Assembly: GCF_923079645.1 (NCBI RefSeq)
Contig: NZ_CAKLPY010000001.1
Coordinates: 2,190,001-2,254,000, forward strand
DNA from: Emticicia aquatica
GTDB lineage: Bacteria > Bacteroidota > Bacteroidia > Cytophagales > Spirosomataceae
Direction of reading: 5' to 3'
DNA length: 64,000 bases
The position numbers were made by a program, and so were the translations under genes. Below are positions 16,763 through 26,038 of this stretch, piece by piece (position 1 is the first letter of the stretch; each line of letters starts with the position of its first letter). The notes under the pieces are model-generated. The model had not been told where the DNA came from. It was given only the letters and a program-made list of their open reading frames with translations, and searched no databases.

Positions 16763-19021
16763 TTATAAATTCAGCCAATAAGTAACTTTCGCCAAAATTG
16801 CTCTATTTTTAGGCATCCAAGACTCGGTATTGTAGTTATCAGTATAAACCAAGAAAAAGTCAGAAACTGGAGCAAAACGCCATTGTAAACGAGAATTGAC
16901 ATTCACGTTCTGAAATTGGCTATTGTACTGCACGAAAGTCGTCCAGAAAACACTTTTCGTAAAAGTCAAATCTAGCTTTGGACCAATTAAATAAACTTGA
17001 TTTTTTCCTTTAGAAAGATTGATATTATTATAGCTAAAATTCATTGACAAAAAGCCATAAGGCTGAAAACGATAAGAAGCATTTCCAACTAAACTTACGA
17101 TATTCCCATCAAAATACTGACCAATTAAAGGTTGGAATGATATTGAAAACTTCTGACGCAAATCTGAAACATAATTTGCAGAAACATTATAATAAGTATA
17201 ACTCGAACCTTTTGTGAGCGAAGGGAGTTTTTTGTTGCTTCGCAAAGCATCAAAATCATTAAAAAGATACGTATAATTTTGATTGACAGTCAACAAAACA
17301 TTAGCTGAATTTTGAAATCCTAACAACAAAAATGGCCCAGCTTGGCGGTCAGTAACTCCCAAACCTGGCTGATTATATTGGTCGTAGGCAATTCCATAAC
17401 TTATTCGATTGAATAACCGAGAATTAGGAAAATAGTTGAACCCAATGGTCGGGTTTATATGAAAAAAGTTCTTTCTTGGCACAAAACCAACTTCAGCATC
17501 AAAGCCCTTCCCTACCCAATCATGCGACCACTTGGCGATTAATTTTTTAACGCTATAATTGAGCATAAAACCATGAGCAAATTTTTCATTTACCACAATT
17601 GGGCTAAAAACATGGTGGTAAAAAACCTTTCCATTCCAACGATTATCTTTCGAGGCTAAATTATATTCTAAACCCGCCACACGATTATAAGCATGAATTC
17701 CTTGTGCTAATTCATTGCCCAAAACCTGTTTGTTGGCAAAAATCGCTGCGATATTCGACCGTCCAAAAACCTTTCTTTGAATTGCAGCCACCGAATAGTT
17801 CATGCTTGCCGTTCCCTTAAAATTATCGGCAGCCGTTTGTGTATTAAGTAAACCTACACGCCAATTATCATCAATTTTACCACTAATTCTTGCCCCATAT
17901 AAAATTCTATTCTGCACATTTGTACCTGTGGCCGTATCAAGGCTAATTCCGACTTGTCGAGAAAAAAATGGGCTAAAAAGTTGATTTCCCGCAGCGGTTC
18001 CGAGCGTACCAGATGGCGGAACAAACGGATTAGTATTATAACTTCCAAAACCCGTAAAAAGGTCAGAGTTTTCTAGAAAAAACTGTCTTTGCTCAGGAAA
18101 ATTGACATCAAATCGAGTCAAATTTACTACTTGTCGGTCGGCTTCTACATTTGAAAAATCAGGATTCACAGTTAAATCCAAGTTCAAACCCGAAGTAATT
18201 CCAATTTTTGCATCACCACCAAAGTTGAATTTACTACCCGCTGCTGGATTATTAGGATTTTCGAAATCATGTGTTGTTCCAGCCGATAAATACGGAATTA
18301 ATGAAATATTCGCTCCTGATCTATTCAACGGTTTTTCAAAAACAATAGGCATCGAATAACCCAAATTCATTATTATTTGATTTTGAGGAATCCGCATCAA
18401 AGTCGATTGTTCATTTGCTTGCGTATCAAAGCGGTAAGCCTTAAAATTCCATTGTGTGCTTCCTTCTTTAAACCGCAATGTCGATAACGGAATAGCTAAT
18501 TCGGCAGTCCAATATCCATCATAAACTTTAGTAACCACTTCCCACTTATTATCCCAATACATATTAAAATATTCATTTGCGGTACCACCATTATAGAGCA
18601 AAGCTTCACGCATCACGCCATAAGGGTTAATTCCAAACAAAAAACTATTGGTTTTATCATTAAATGTGTCAAATAGAAAACTCACATTATCGTTGCCCCC
18701 CGCTCTAAAATCTCGACGAAACGAAGGAGTAACAAATTTGTTTCCCTTCGAGTACATTTTCGCCCCGATATAAATATATTTATCATCGTAAGCCAAAATA
18801 ATATCTGTTTGATAATTTGCTTTTACACTATCTTTCGGGAAAAACTGCCAAAAAGAGGGAAGATGTTGAGCCTTTTTCCAAGTTTCTTCGTCTAAAACTC
18901 CATCAAGTTTTATCTTTTCAGAAATATTCTTTACGATTAACGGCTGAAAATCCGTGCTACTTTGGGCAATGTTATCCTGAAAAAAAAGTAAGAAAGCTAG
19001 AAATAGTAAAAGTCTTTGCAT
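16763..19021 (-). CDS. DUF5916 outer-membrane protein with CBM9-like N-terminus
   Basis: A 752-residue exported protein. After the signal peptide (cut near IAQSS, residue 20) a CBM9-like sandwich domain begins with KLDGVLDEETWKKA and runs to about residue 210. The rest carries the DUF5916 signature DFSNVEADRQVVNLTRF and FPEQRQFFLE, then repeating aromatic beta strands that look like an outer-membrane barrel ending in a final strand (TYWLNL). The function of DUF5916 proteins is unknown; sugar or metabolite binding at the surface is suggested by the CBM9 part. First gene of the likely operon with the ABC exporter and CE15 esterase. Confidence 0.85.
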   Translation of the reverse strand: MQRLLLFLAFLLFFQDNIAQSSTDFQPLIVKNISEKIKLDGVLDEETWKKAQHLPSFWQFFPKDSVKANYQTDIILAYDDKYIYIGAKMYSKGNKFVTPSFRRDFRAGGNDNVSFLFDTFNDKTNSFLFGINPYGVMREALLYNGGTANEYFNMYWDNKWEVVTKVYDGYWTAELAIPLSTLRFKEGSTQWNFKAYRFDTQANEQSTLMRIPQNQIIMNLGYSMPIVFEKPLNRSGANISLIPYLSAGTTHDFENPNNPAAGSKFNFGGDAKIGITSGLNLDLTVNPDFSNVEADRQVVNLTRFDVNFPEQRQFFLENSDLFTGFGSYNTNPFVPPSGTLGTAAGNQLFSPFFSRQVGISLDTATGTNVQNRILYGARISGKIDDNWRVGLLNTQTAADNFKGTASMNYSVAAIQRKVFGRSNIAAIFANKQVLGNELAQGIHAYNRVAGLEYNLASKDNRWNGKVFYHHVFSPIVVNEKFAHGFMLNYSVKKLIAKWSHDWVGKGFDAEVGFVPRKNFFHINPTIGFNYFPNSRLFNRISYGIAYDQYNQPGLGVTDRQAGPFLLLGFQNSANVLLTVNQNYTYLFNDFDALRSNKKLPSLTKGSSYTYYNVSANYVSDLRQKFSISFQPLIGQYFDGNIVSLVGNASYRFQPYGFLSMNFSYNNINLSKGKNQVYLIGPKLDLTFTKSVFWTTFVQYNSQFQNVNVNSRLQWRFAPVSDFFLVYTDNYNTESWMPKNRAILAKVTYWLNL

Positions 19022-19045
19022 ATAGCTATTTGTTGAAATTTATCA

Positions 19046-19053
19046 CAAAATTA
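19046..19053 (-). promoter_or_regulatory. Candidate -7 box for the DUF5916 operon
   Basis: On the minus strand the bases read TAATTTTG, an exact TAnnTTTG, 25 bp before the ATG at 19021. No clear -33 box. Confidence 0.35.
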
Positions 19054-19147
19054 AGTGTTTTAACTACACGTTATGTGTCATTTTTTAATAAATTTTGATA
19101 TTTTTATGCTATTATTAATTATTTTTCATAAAAAATTTATTCTGTCA

Positions 19148-19155
19148 TACCTTTG
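19148..19155 (+). promoter_or_regulatory. Candidate -7 box for the beta-propeller gene
   Basis: TACCTTTG fits TAnnTTTG, 30 bp before the ATG at 19185. The -33 region is T-rich without a clear TTG. Confidence 0.35.
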
Positions 19156-19184
19156 CTGAATAAAATACCATTTTAAAAATCACA

Positions 19185-20240
19185 ATGATGAAACATTCTT
19201 ATTTTTATGTCTTACTGATAGTTCTTTTTAGTTCGATTACTTTCGCACAAGCACCCGAAGAAAAGCACCTGAAAAACATTCGCCAGCTTACTTTTGGTGG
19301 CAATAATGCCGAAGCATATTTTAGCCGAGATAGCAAATACATTAGTTTTCAATCGGATAATCCTGCATGGGGACTTTCGTGTGACCAGATTTTTTATATG
19401 GATGTTGAAAAAGGCTTGAAAGACCCAAAAATTCGTCCCGAATTTATAAGTACAAGCTTTGGACGTACCACTTGCAGTTTTTTTATGCCAAATGGCAAAC
19501 AAATTCTCTACGGAAGTACACACGAAGCGGGTGGTCATGCTTGTCCGCCAATACCAGAAATGGGCAAAAAATATCTTTGGGCAATCTATGATAGTTTCGA
19601 TATTTATGTGGCTGATTTAAAAGGAAAAGTCAAGAAAAAACTCACTAATTCACCAGGCTACGACGCAGAAGCAACGGTTTCGCCAGATGGCAAAAAAATT
19701 GTATTTACTAGCACAAGAAATGGTGATTTAGATTTATATACGATGGATATTGACGGAAAAAATGTAAAGCAAATTACACATGAATTAGGCTACGACGGTG
19801 GTGCATTTTTTTCGCCAGATAGTAAGAAATTGGTATTTCGTGCGTCACGCTTTGCTAGCGAAGAGGAAAAACAAGAATATAAAGATAACTTGAAAAAAAA
19901 CTTGGTTGCACCAACCAACATGGAGATTTTCACTTGTAATGCTGATGGTTCAGATTTGAAACAAATCACTAAATTAGGTAAAGCAAACTGGGCTCCTTAT
20001 TTTAATCATGCAGGAAACAAAATCATTTTTGCTTCAAATCATCATTCTCAACGTGGCTATGATTTTCAATTATATACAATTAATATTGATGGAACTGGCT
20101 TAGAAAAAATTACAACAGAAAGCAACTTCAATGCTTTTCCGATGTTTAGTTATGACGGGAAAAAGATAATTTTCAGTTCAAATCGTAATAACGGTGGCAC
20201 AAGAGATACCAATCTTTTTATTGCAGATTGGGTTGATTGA
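19185..20240 (+). CDS. Exported TolB-like beta-propeller (PD40 repeats)
   Basis: A 351-residue protein with a signal peptide (cut after TFAQ, about residue 22) and several WD40-like PD40 repeats. The repeats show the usual alternation of FSPDSKKLVF-like and DLYTMDIDGKNVKQIT-like segments, five or six in all. It resembles TolB and the propeller domains of prolyl oligopeptidases but has no hydrolase domain, so it is a binding module probably in the periplasm. An extra cysteine-containing insert (HEAGGHACPP, around residues 110-120) interrupts the second blade. The gene is alone, divergent from the DUF5916 operon and closed by a strong bidirectional terminator. The ligand is unknown. Confidence 0.82.
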   Translation: MMKHSYFYVLLIVLFSSITFAQAPEEKHLKNIRQLTFGGNNAEAYFSRDSKYISFQSDNPAWGLSCDQIFYMDVEKGLKDPKIRPEFISTSFGRTTCSFFMPNGKQILYGSTHEAGGHACPPIPEMGKKYLWAIYDSFDIYVADLKGKVKKKLTNSPGYDAEATVSPDGKKIVFTSTRNGDLDLYTMDIDGKNVKQITHELGYDGGAFFSPDSKKLVFRASRFASEEEKQEYKDNLKKNLVAPTNMEIFTCNADGSDLKQITKLGKANWAPYFNHAGNKIIFASNHHSQRGYDFQLYTINIDGTGLEKITTESNFNAFPMFSYDGKKIIFSSNRNNGGTRDTNLFIADWVD

Positions 20241-20243
20241 TAA

Positions 20244-20280
20244 AAAAGAAGAGCCATTAAAATTTAATGGCTCTTCTTTT
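20244..20280. terminator. Bidirectional terminator between convergent genes
   Basis: An 18-bp perfect stem (20244-20261 with 20263-20280) separated by one base, with A tracts on one side and T tracts on the other. It serves both the propeller gene and the aminopeptidase gene. Confidence 0.88.
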
Positions 20281-20290
20281 CTTAATCTTT

Positions 20291-21664
20291 TCAACTCCTC
20301 AAGGCTTCCACTTCTTCCACAGTTTTCGGAATTGGGTTTCCTAATGTTTTACTTCCTGTTGGTGTAATTAAGCAATTATCTTCAATTCTTATTCCGCCAA
20401 AATCTCGGTAATCATCAAGTTTTGAATAGTTGATAAAATGAGCAAATTTATTTTCAGATTTCCATTTATCAATTAATTCTGGAATAAAATAAATTCCAGG
20501 CTCAACTGTTAGCACAAATCCTGCTTCTAATTCCTTTGCCATTCGTAGTGATTTTAAACCTAATTGCGTGCTACGTTCTAAGCCTTCCCGATAACCTACG
20601 TACTTTTCGCCTAAATCTTCCATATCATGTACATCAAGCCCTATTGCGTGACCTAAACCATGTGGCATAAATAAACCTTGAACGCCTTCAGCCAACATTT
20701 CATCTATGTTTCCATTCAAAAAGCCCAAATCTTTCAAGCCATCAAGCATAATTCGATTGGCTGAAAGATGAATTTCACGGTATTGAATGGTAGGTTTTAA
20801 AGCAGCAATCGACTCGGTTTCCATTTTTAAGACCAAGTTATATATCTCTTTCTGTTTTTCTGTAAATTTCTTGCTTACAGGAAAAGTACGAGTAATATCA
20901 CCTGCATAAAACATTGCATTTTCGGCTCCCGAATCATTAATAACCAATCGGCCATCAGGCATCGTATTTCCATGATAATGGTTATGTAACGTTTGTCCAT
21001 TTATTGAAAAAATAATCGGATAAGCAAGTTCGCCACCACCAGCGAGGGCTTGGGCATGAATTACTGACACCATTTCATATTCTTTCTGACCAGCTTTTGT
21101 TTGTTGCATTGCTGCAATGTGCATTTCACGTGTAATATTGACGGCATGTTCCATTTCAATAATTTCTTCGTCCGTTTTTATAGACCGCAAAGCAACAATT
21201 GCTTTTATCAACACAACTGAGGCATTTTCCTTTAATTGTGTGGTGGGTAAATTAAGCCATTCGCTCATTTTAAGCATATTATCGTAGCGATAAGGCGGTG
21301 TAAAATGAACTATAGACGCATTTTTGAGTCTTTCTGGTAATTTATTTGGACTTTCAGTGCGGTAAACTCCAACTTTCCGAGCTTGCTCGGCTAAAGTTGG
21401 CTGCGGCCCAACCCAAATAATATCATCCATCGTAAATTCGTTTCCGAAAATAATTTCTTCACCCGAATCTACATCAATAATGGCCGCTAATCCAGCAAGA
21501 CTGATTCCGAAAAAGTACAAAAAATTACTATCTTGACGGTAGCGAAACGTATTATCATGGTAATTCATGGGAGCTTCATCGTTGCCCATTATTAAAATAA
21601 TACCGCTGCCAACCGCTCTTTTGAGTGCGTTGCGTCGCTCGGTGTAAGTCTGAACTGAAAACAT
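20291..21664 (-). CDS. Xaa-Pro aminopeptidase (aminopeptidase P, M24B)
   Basis: A 457-residue metallopeptidase that removes an N-terminal residue before proline. The N-terminal domain includes NDEAPMNYHDNTFRYRQDSN, close to PepP. The creatinase-fold catalytic half has the metal ligands in DSGAENAMFYAGDITRTFP (two Asp), GLGHAIGLDVHD (His), TVEPGIYF (Glu) and GIRIEDNCL (Glu). The ATG at 21664 starts MFSVQTYTERR; an upstream TTG at 21712 would add an unlikely leader. There is no export signal, so cytoplasmic. Likely two manganese ions by family knowledge. Confidence 0.92.
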   Translation of the reverse strand: MFSVQTYTERRNALKRAVGSGIILIMGNDEAPMNYHDNTFRYRQDSNFLYFFGISLAGLAAIIDVDSGEEIIFGNEFTMDDIIWVGPQPTLAEQARKVGVYRTESPNKLPERLKNASIVHFTPPYRYDNMLKMSEWLNLPTTQLKENASVVLIKAIVALRSIKTDEEIIEMEHAVNITREMHIAAMQQTKAGQKEYEMVSVIHAQALAGGGELAYPIIFSINGQTLHNHYHGNTMPDGRLVINDSGAENAMFYAGDITRTFPVSKKFTEKQKEIYNLVLKMETESIAALKPTIQYREIHLSANRIMLDGLKDLGFLNGNIDEMLAEGVQGLFMPHGLGHAIGLDVHDMEDLGEKYVGYREGLERSTQLGLKSLRMAKELEAGFVLTVEPGIYFIPELIDKWKSENKFAHFINYSKLDDYRDFGGIRIEDNCLITPTGSKTLGNPIPKTVEEVEALRS

Positions 21665-21935
21665 AGTTTGTTGATATTTATTGATAACACGAAATAAATA
21701 AAAGAAAGCCAATATCGCATTATATCCTTAACTAAAAATGATTATCAAAAACGTGATTTTGTATAAAAACTGGTTTATTTTATCTTTTTTTAATAGTTAC
21801 TTATTTTACGGATATATCTATTATTATTACAATAAAAAATACTTTTTTTGGTAAACTACTATGAATCAAATAGTTACGGTATTGTGTTTTCTTAGAAGCA
21901 ATGAAATAACAAATTAAAAAAAACTTTCAGAATAT

Positions 21936-21966
21936 TTTGAAAATTCAAAAAGGTTATTTTACTTTG
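21936..21966 (+). promoter_or_regulatory. Candidate promoter of the GbsR/MarR regulator
   Basis: TTTG (21936-21939) and TTACTTTG (21959-21966) are separated by exactly 19 bp, one mismatch from the Bacteroidota consensus. The predicted start of transcription lies near 21973, which argues for the ATG at 22013 over the one at 21977. Confidence 0.5.
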
Positions 21967-22012
21967 GGGTACAAATATGCTTACGTGCTACAATATAAAA
22001 GTAAAAAACAAG

Positions 22013-22534
22013 ATGTCGGTATCAGTAATGGAATTAAAAGAAGCGAAAGATAAGTTTATTCACACGTGGGGAACACTGGCCACGCAGTGGGGTATTAACC
22101 GCACAATGGCTCAGATTCACGCACTACTTTTGCTTTCGCCAAAGTCTATGAATGCAGATGAAATCATGGCTGATTTACAAATTTCGAGAGGAAATGTTAA
22201 TATGAATTTACGAGATTTGATGGATTGGGGATTGATTTACAAACAGCTCCTTCCTGGCGAACGGAAAGAATATTTCATAGCAGAAAAGGATATTTGGAAA
22301 GTCGCCAAGCAAATCGCAAAAGAGCGACGACGCCGAGAAATCGGACCGCTAATCGAAGCAATGGAAGAATTGAAAGAAAGTATTCAGCCTGACTCTGCCG
22401 AAAAAGAAGAGTTTTTGAAAATAGTAAATGATATCAGTAAAGTTTCTGTTTTTGCAGATAACACCATGACATCACTTCTTAAATCAGATGAAAATTGGTT
22501 GATTAATAATTTTATCAAGATTTTTAATAAATAG
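22013..22534 (+). CDS. GbsR/MarR-family transcriptional regulator
   Basis: A winged-helix regulator of the GbsR branch of the MarR superfamily. Residues after the start read DKFIHTWGTLATQWGINRTMAQIH in homologous form (split here: WGTLATQWG, INRTMAQIHA), then the recognition helix region ISRGNVNMNLRDLMDWGL and the basic wing PGERKEYF. The C-terminal 70 residues are helical and probably dimerise. Start choice is between ATGs at 22013, 22028 (best fit to homologues) and 21977 (upstream of the likely promoter's leader). GbsR proteins control osmolyte uptake in Bacillus, but no transporter is adjacent; the target is unknown. Confidence 0.85.
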   Translation: MSVSVMELKEAKDKFIHTWGTLATQWGINRTMAQIHALLLLSPKSMNADEIMADLQISRGNVNMNLRDLMDWGLIYKQLLPGERKEYFIAEKDIWKVAKQIAKERRRREIGPLIEAMEELKESIQPDSAEKEEFLKIVNDISKVSVFADNTMTSLLKSDENWLINNFIKIFNK

Positions 22535-22578
22535 TACATGACGGCTATAAGTCATGGTTTTTTGGAGTTTTTGGGGTC

Positions 22579-22622
22579 AAGCAGTAATTTTCTCATAGAT
22601 AGAGAATTACTGCTTTTTTTTG
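22579..22622 (+). terminator. Terminator downstream of the regulator gene
   Basis: AAGCAGTAATT (22579-22589) pairs with AATTACTGCTT (22605-22615) and is followed by a long T run. A weaker hairpin with 6-bp arms (22537-22556) precedes it. Confidence 0.75.
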
Positions 22623-22627
22623 TAAAA

Positions 22628-22659
22628 AAGAGCGATAGCTATAAACAACCATCGCTCTT
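22628..22659 (-). terminator. Terminator of the 50-residue protein gene (minus strand)
   Basis: AAGAGCGAT (22628-22636) pairs with ATCGCTCTT (22651-22659). Read on the minus strand it is followed by six T. It lies 11 bp after the stop of the small gene and supports that gene being real. Confidence 0.7.
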
Positions 22660-22669
22660 GAAGAATCAA

Positions 22670-22822
22670 TTAAAATTCCTTCTCAATATTTTTTTTCTTA
22701 TTCCACGGAGCAACTGTCTGGCGTGATAAATCGTAGAGAAAATAAATCACAATGGCAAGAAATACAAGAAAGATTACTCTAAAAATCGTTCGATTTCGGT
22801 TAGTTGAATGCTTCGTTTCCAT
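22670..22822 (-). CDS. Small single-span membrane protein, 50 residues
   Basis: A short minus-strand frame from ATG at 22822 to TAA at 22670. The order is a basic polar N-terminus (KHSTNRNR), one hydrophobic helix (about residues 13-30, IFRVIFLVFLAIVIYFLY), then a polar tail with SRQTVAPWNKKK. The composition is far from random in this AT-rich genome: a positively charged end on both sides of a single span. The gene follows the SixA-like phosphatase gene by 60 bp on the same strand and is followed at once by a terminator, so the two may be one transcript. I do not recognise the function; small proteins ending in APWNKKK-like motifs occur in relatives, by memory only. Confidence 0.7.
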   Translation of the reverse strand: METKHSTNRNRTIFRVIFLVFLAIVIYFLYDLSRQTVAPWNKKKNIEKEF

Positions 22823-22882
22823 TTTATTAAATTATCTGCTTTTCATAAAAACAGTAAGTACAGAAAAAAGTTTTTACCTTGC

Positions 22883-23392
22883 TTACTGCACAATCGTTTG
22901 CGGTGAATGATAGCCCAAAAACTTGCCCGATTTATTCGAAACTTCCGCCCATTTCAAATCTTCAAATTCCAAAATAATTACTCCAGCCGTACTCATTGTG
23001 CCACCAATATCAGCACGAGTTAAGTATTCTGAAAAGAACGTAACATCAGGGTTATGTCCAAAAATCGCAACAGTTTTTACAGCCTCGTCTAATTGGTTAA
23101 CTACCGAAAGGTAAGTTCTAGGGCCGCCTCCATAAAGCGACTCGTCAAGAACAATAGCATCCGCATCATAGTGTAGCTGCTCAGCAAAAATCTTTGCAGT
23201 TGCTTTTGCACGCTCGGCTGCACTGCTTACAATTAAATCGAATGAAACCTCAGTTCCTGCCAAAAACTTGCCCATTCGAGCAGCCTCAATAATACCTGTG
23301 GATGTTAAATCTCTGTCAAAATCACGAAACATTGGTGTGTTTCCACCATCCTCAGCAATCGCATGACGAATTAAGTAAAGGGTTTTAATCAT
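22883..23392 (-). CDS. SixA-like phosphohistidine phosphatase
   Basis: A 169-residue short histidine phosphatase. The catalytic motif is YLIRHAIAED at the N-terminus, with Arg in SAAERAKATA and the second His in AIFGHNPDVT. Length and motifs match SixA, which dephosphorylates phosphohistidine on phosphotransfer proteins. Its partner here is unknown; no Hpt or PTS protein is close. ATG at 23392 is preferred over a TTG 30 bases upstream. It is likely co-transcribed with the 50-residue membrane protein gene. Confidence 0.85.
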   Translation of the reverse strand: MIKTLYLIRHAIAEDGGNTPMFRDFDRDLTSTGIIEAARMGKFLAGTEVSFDLIVSSAAERAKATAKIFAEQLHYDADAIVLDESLYGGGPRTYLSVVNQLDEAVKTVAIFGHNPDVTFFSEYLTRADIGGTMSTAGVIILEFEDLKWAEVSNKSGKFLGYHSPQTIVQ

Positions 23393-23532
23393 ATTTTCGT
23401 TGGTTTTGGCACGAATATACAAGCAATAGCTCGGAAAAGTTTAATTTTCACCAAAAATTTATTCAATGAAAACATTCAACAGAATACATTAACACATCAA
23501 TTTCGTAAACACCAAATATTTTGAAAAAGCCC

Positions 23533-23540
23533 TATATTTG
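23533..23540 (+). promoter_or_regulatory. Candidate -7 box for the bestrophin gene
   Basis: TATATTTG is an exact TAnnTTTG, 30 bp before the ATG at 23571. The TTG inside it should therefore not be taken as a start codon. Confidence 0.4.
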
Positions 23541-23570
23541 CATTTAAACAACCATTTGTTCCTAAAATAT

Positions 23571-24443
23571 ATGATGATTTACAATCCAAAAGATTGGTGG
23601 AAACTAATTTTTTATTTTCACAAAGCTGACACATTTCGCAAACTTTTACCCGCCATGCTAGGTGTAATGGCATATACGGCTGTATTTTCTTATTTAGAAA
23701 ATGACGTATTTCATTTCATGCCAATCAAAAATCCGCTTGCTGTTCACTCGTTGGTTGGCTTTGTTTTATCATTATTGTTAGTTTTTCGTACTAATAGCTC
23801 ATACGATAGATGGTGGGAAGGACGAAAAATTTGGGGAAGTTTCACTAATAATTCTCGAAATCTTGCACTAAAACTCAATGCATTTTTACCAGAAAACCAT
23901 GAAAGTAAAGAAGTTTTCAGGGTTTTGATTGGCAACTATTTACAAGCCGTAAAAGACCATTTGCGAGATAATACAAATCCAAAACATTTAGCATTCGTTA
24001 ATAAATTTGACGAATCATTCTACGAAAATCACAAACATATGCCGAACCGAATCGGGCAAGCCATTTATTTAGAAATCAATCAATTAGCCAAAAATGGTTT
24101 ATTAAATCCTGAGCAACTTTTGATTTTGAATACTGAATTAACTTCATTTACTGATAATCTTGGAGCTTGCGAAAGGATAAAAAATACGCCAATTCCATCT
24201 TCATACAATATATTTATCAAAAAAATGATTTTTTTGTATGTTTTCACCATGCCAATTGGTTTTGTGTTAGAATTCAAATATTGGGCAATTCCGATCGTTA
24301 CTTTGGTTTTTTACGCTTTTGCTGGAATTGAAATGATAGCAGAAGAAATTGAAGACCCGTTTGGAACCGACAATAATGATTTGGCTTTAGATACAATTGT
24401 TAAAAATGTAAAAGGAAATTTAGCTGAGATTCTCAGAAATTAA
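23571..24443 (+). CDS. Bestrophin-family ion channel
   Basis: A 290-residue inner-membrane protein of the bestrophin/UPF0187 family. Helices are seen at about residues 24-45, 55-75, 205-225 and 228-245. The strongest signature is LLVFRTNSSYDRWWEGRKIWG (shown in part: FRTNSSYDRWWEGR), and the C-terminal EDPFGTDNNDL segment is the family's acidic motif. Bacterial members form pentameric channels, usually cation-selective. ATG at 23571 gives a normal N-terminus. The gene stands alone. Confidence 0.88.
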   Translation: MMIYNPKDWWKLIFYFHKADTFRKLLPAMLGVMAYTAVFSYLENDVFHFMPIKNPLAVHSLVGFVLSLLLVFRTNSSYDRWWEGRKIWGSFTNNSRNLALKLNAFLPENHESKEVFRVLIGNYLQAVKDHLRDNTNPKHLAFVNKFDESFYENHKHMPNRIGQAIYLEINQLAKNGLLNPEQLLILNTELTSFTDNLGACERIKNTPIPSSYNIFIKKMIFLYVFTMPIGFVLEFKYWAIPIVTLVFYAFAGIEMIAEEIEDPFGTDNNDLALDTIVKNVKGNLAEILRN

Positions 24444-24533
24444 AATTGTTTCATCTTCACATTGAATAAAACATTTCTAGCAACCAATCGTTTATAATTT
24501 ACGTCATTACTATCAACAAATACTTATCAAAAT

Positions 24534-25970
24534 ATGAAGACATTTTGGATTAAACTATTGGTTATTAGTGTTTTATTGAATTTCATAGCTTGTAAAAAAG
24601 ACACTTTAGAGCCAACTGATAACACCACAAACACAACTAATAGTCCAAACGAAGCTGCCAATAGTTGGGTTTATGACCAAATGAAAGAATGGTATTTGTG
24701 GGCTGATTTGCTTCCCGAAAAAGCAAAAACTGATTTAACTTTGGTAACAGGAAAAGATGGAGAAAACGATATTAAAAAGTATTATTTTTACTCTTTACTC
24801 AATGATTATCCAAATACAGACCGTTTTTCATGGATAAATGAAAATATTACCGATCTCACCAATTCTTTAGGTGGCGTAAGCACTTCATTTGGATTTACAA
24901 GAACTGCCGTTTATTTAGATAACACCCAAACAACGGTTGGATTTTTTGTTTCTTATGTAATTCTAAATAGTCCAGCCGAAAAAGCAGGAATGAAAAGAGG
25001 AGATATTATTTTAACAATTAATGGCACTCAAATTGACAAAAATAACTACGCTACCCTACTTGCCAGCACAGAAACAGCTACTTTTGGATTGGGCGAATTA
25101 AAAAATGGAGCTTTTGTATCATCAGGAAAAACCTTACAAGCCACAAAAGCTGTCGTTCAAAATGACCCAGTACATTTCTGGAAAGTAATCGAAAAGGGTG
25201 ATAAAAAAATTGGTTATTTGGTTTATACACAATTTATCTCTGAATATGATGCTAAGTTAAAAACTATTTTTGGAGAATTTAAAGCCCAAGGAGTCAACGA
25301 ATTAATCTTAGATTTACGTTTAAATGGCGGTGGTTATATCAGTTCTGCTGATTTAATTTCTTCGCTCATTGTAAAAAACCTAAACACCAATAATATAATT
25401 CATCAAGACGAATGGAATGCAAATATTACTAAAAAATATACGTCATATTCAACACCAACCAAGTTTAGTAATCAAGCCAATAATTTAGGAACACTTAATC
25501 GTCTATTCGTTTTGACTTCAAACGGCACTGCATCTGCAAGCGAACTTGTCATTAATAGTCTAAGACCTTATATGGATGTTATTATTATTGGCGACCATAC
25601 TTATGGTAAAAATGTTGGTTCAATAACCATAAAAGATGCTTCCAAACCTGTTCGTTGGTCTTGGGGATTGCAACCAATTGTGCTGAGAACGAAAAACTCA
25701 AAAGGAGAATCTGATTACGGCACTAAAGATGGATTTACGCCAAATTATTTAGTAAAAGACAACATTTATCCATATAAACCTTGGGGTGATGAATCAGAAC
25801 CTTTGTTTAAAAAGGCGTTAGAAGTAATTACTGGAGTGACAATTCCTGCGGAGGTAACGGTAAATGCTAGACGTTCGACAAGAGAATTAAACTCGCAAGT
25901 GTTAGAGCTACATGAATCTGACAATCCAGATTTGAAACTAAAAGATATGTTTGTTTCATTTCCAAAATGA
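24534..25970 (+). CDS. S41-family C-terminal processing protease, lipoprotein
   Basis: A 478-residue lipoprotein (lipobox FIACKKD, cysteine near 20) with a low-complexity Thr/Asn linker. A PDZ-like domain lies around residues 130-200 (SPAEKAGMKRGDIILTING). The S41 catalytic core follows with LDLRLNGGGY, the serine in TSNGTASASE and the lysine in HTYGKNVGS, matching the Ser/Lys dyad of tail-specific proteases. It should act in the periplasm or on the outer membrane, cleaving proteins near their C-termini. Bacteroidota carry many such paralogues and the substrate is not deducible. It is followed by a strong terminator. Confidence 0.88.
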   Translation: MKTFWIKLLVISVLLNFIACKKDTLEPTDNTTNTTNSPNEAANSWVYDQMKEWYLWADLLPEKAKTDLTLVTGKDGENDIKKYYFYSLLNDYPNTDRFSWINENITDLTNSLGGVSTSFGFTRTAVYLDNTQTTVGFFVSYVILNSPAEKAGMKRGDIILTINGTQIDKNNYATLLASTETATFGLGELKNGAFVSSGKTLQATKAVVQNDPVHFWKVIEKGDKKIGYLVYTQFISEYDAKLKTIFGEFKAQGVNELILDLRLNGGGYISSADLISSLIVKNLNTNNIIHQDEWNANITKKYTSYSTPTKFSNQANNLGTLNRLFVLTSNGTASASELVINSLRPYMDVIIIGDHTYGKNVGSITIKDASKPVRWSWGLQPIVLRTKNSKGESDYGTKDGFTPNYLVKDNIYPYKPWGDESEPLFKKALEVITGVTIPAEVTVNARRSTRELNSQVLELHESDNPDLKLKDMFVSFPK

Positions 25971-25988
25971 TTCTAAAATAGATAAACA

Positions 25989-26020
25989 AAAATGCCCTCG
26001 AAGTGATCGAGGGCATTTTT
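25989..26020. terminator. Bidirectional terminator after the S41 protease gene
   Basis: A GC-rich stem, AATGCCCTCGA with TCGAGGGCATT, 5-nt loop, flanked by A and T tracts. It lies between convergent genes and can serve both. Confidence 0.88.
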
Positions 26021-26038
26021 TATGATTAAATTTTATGA

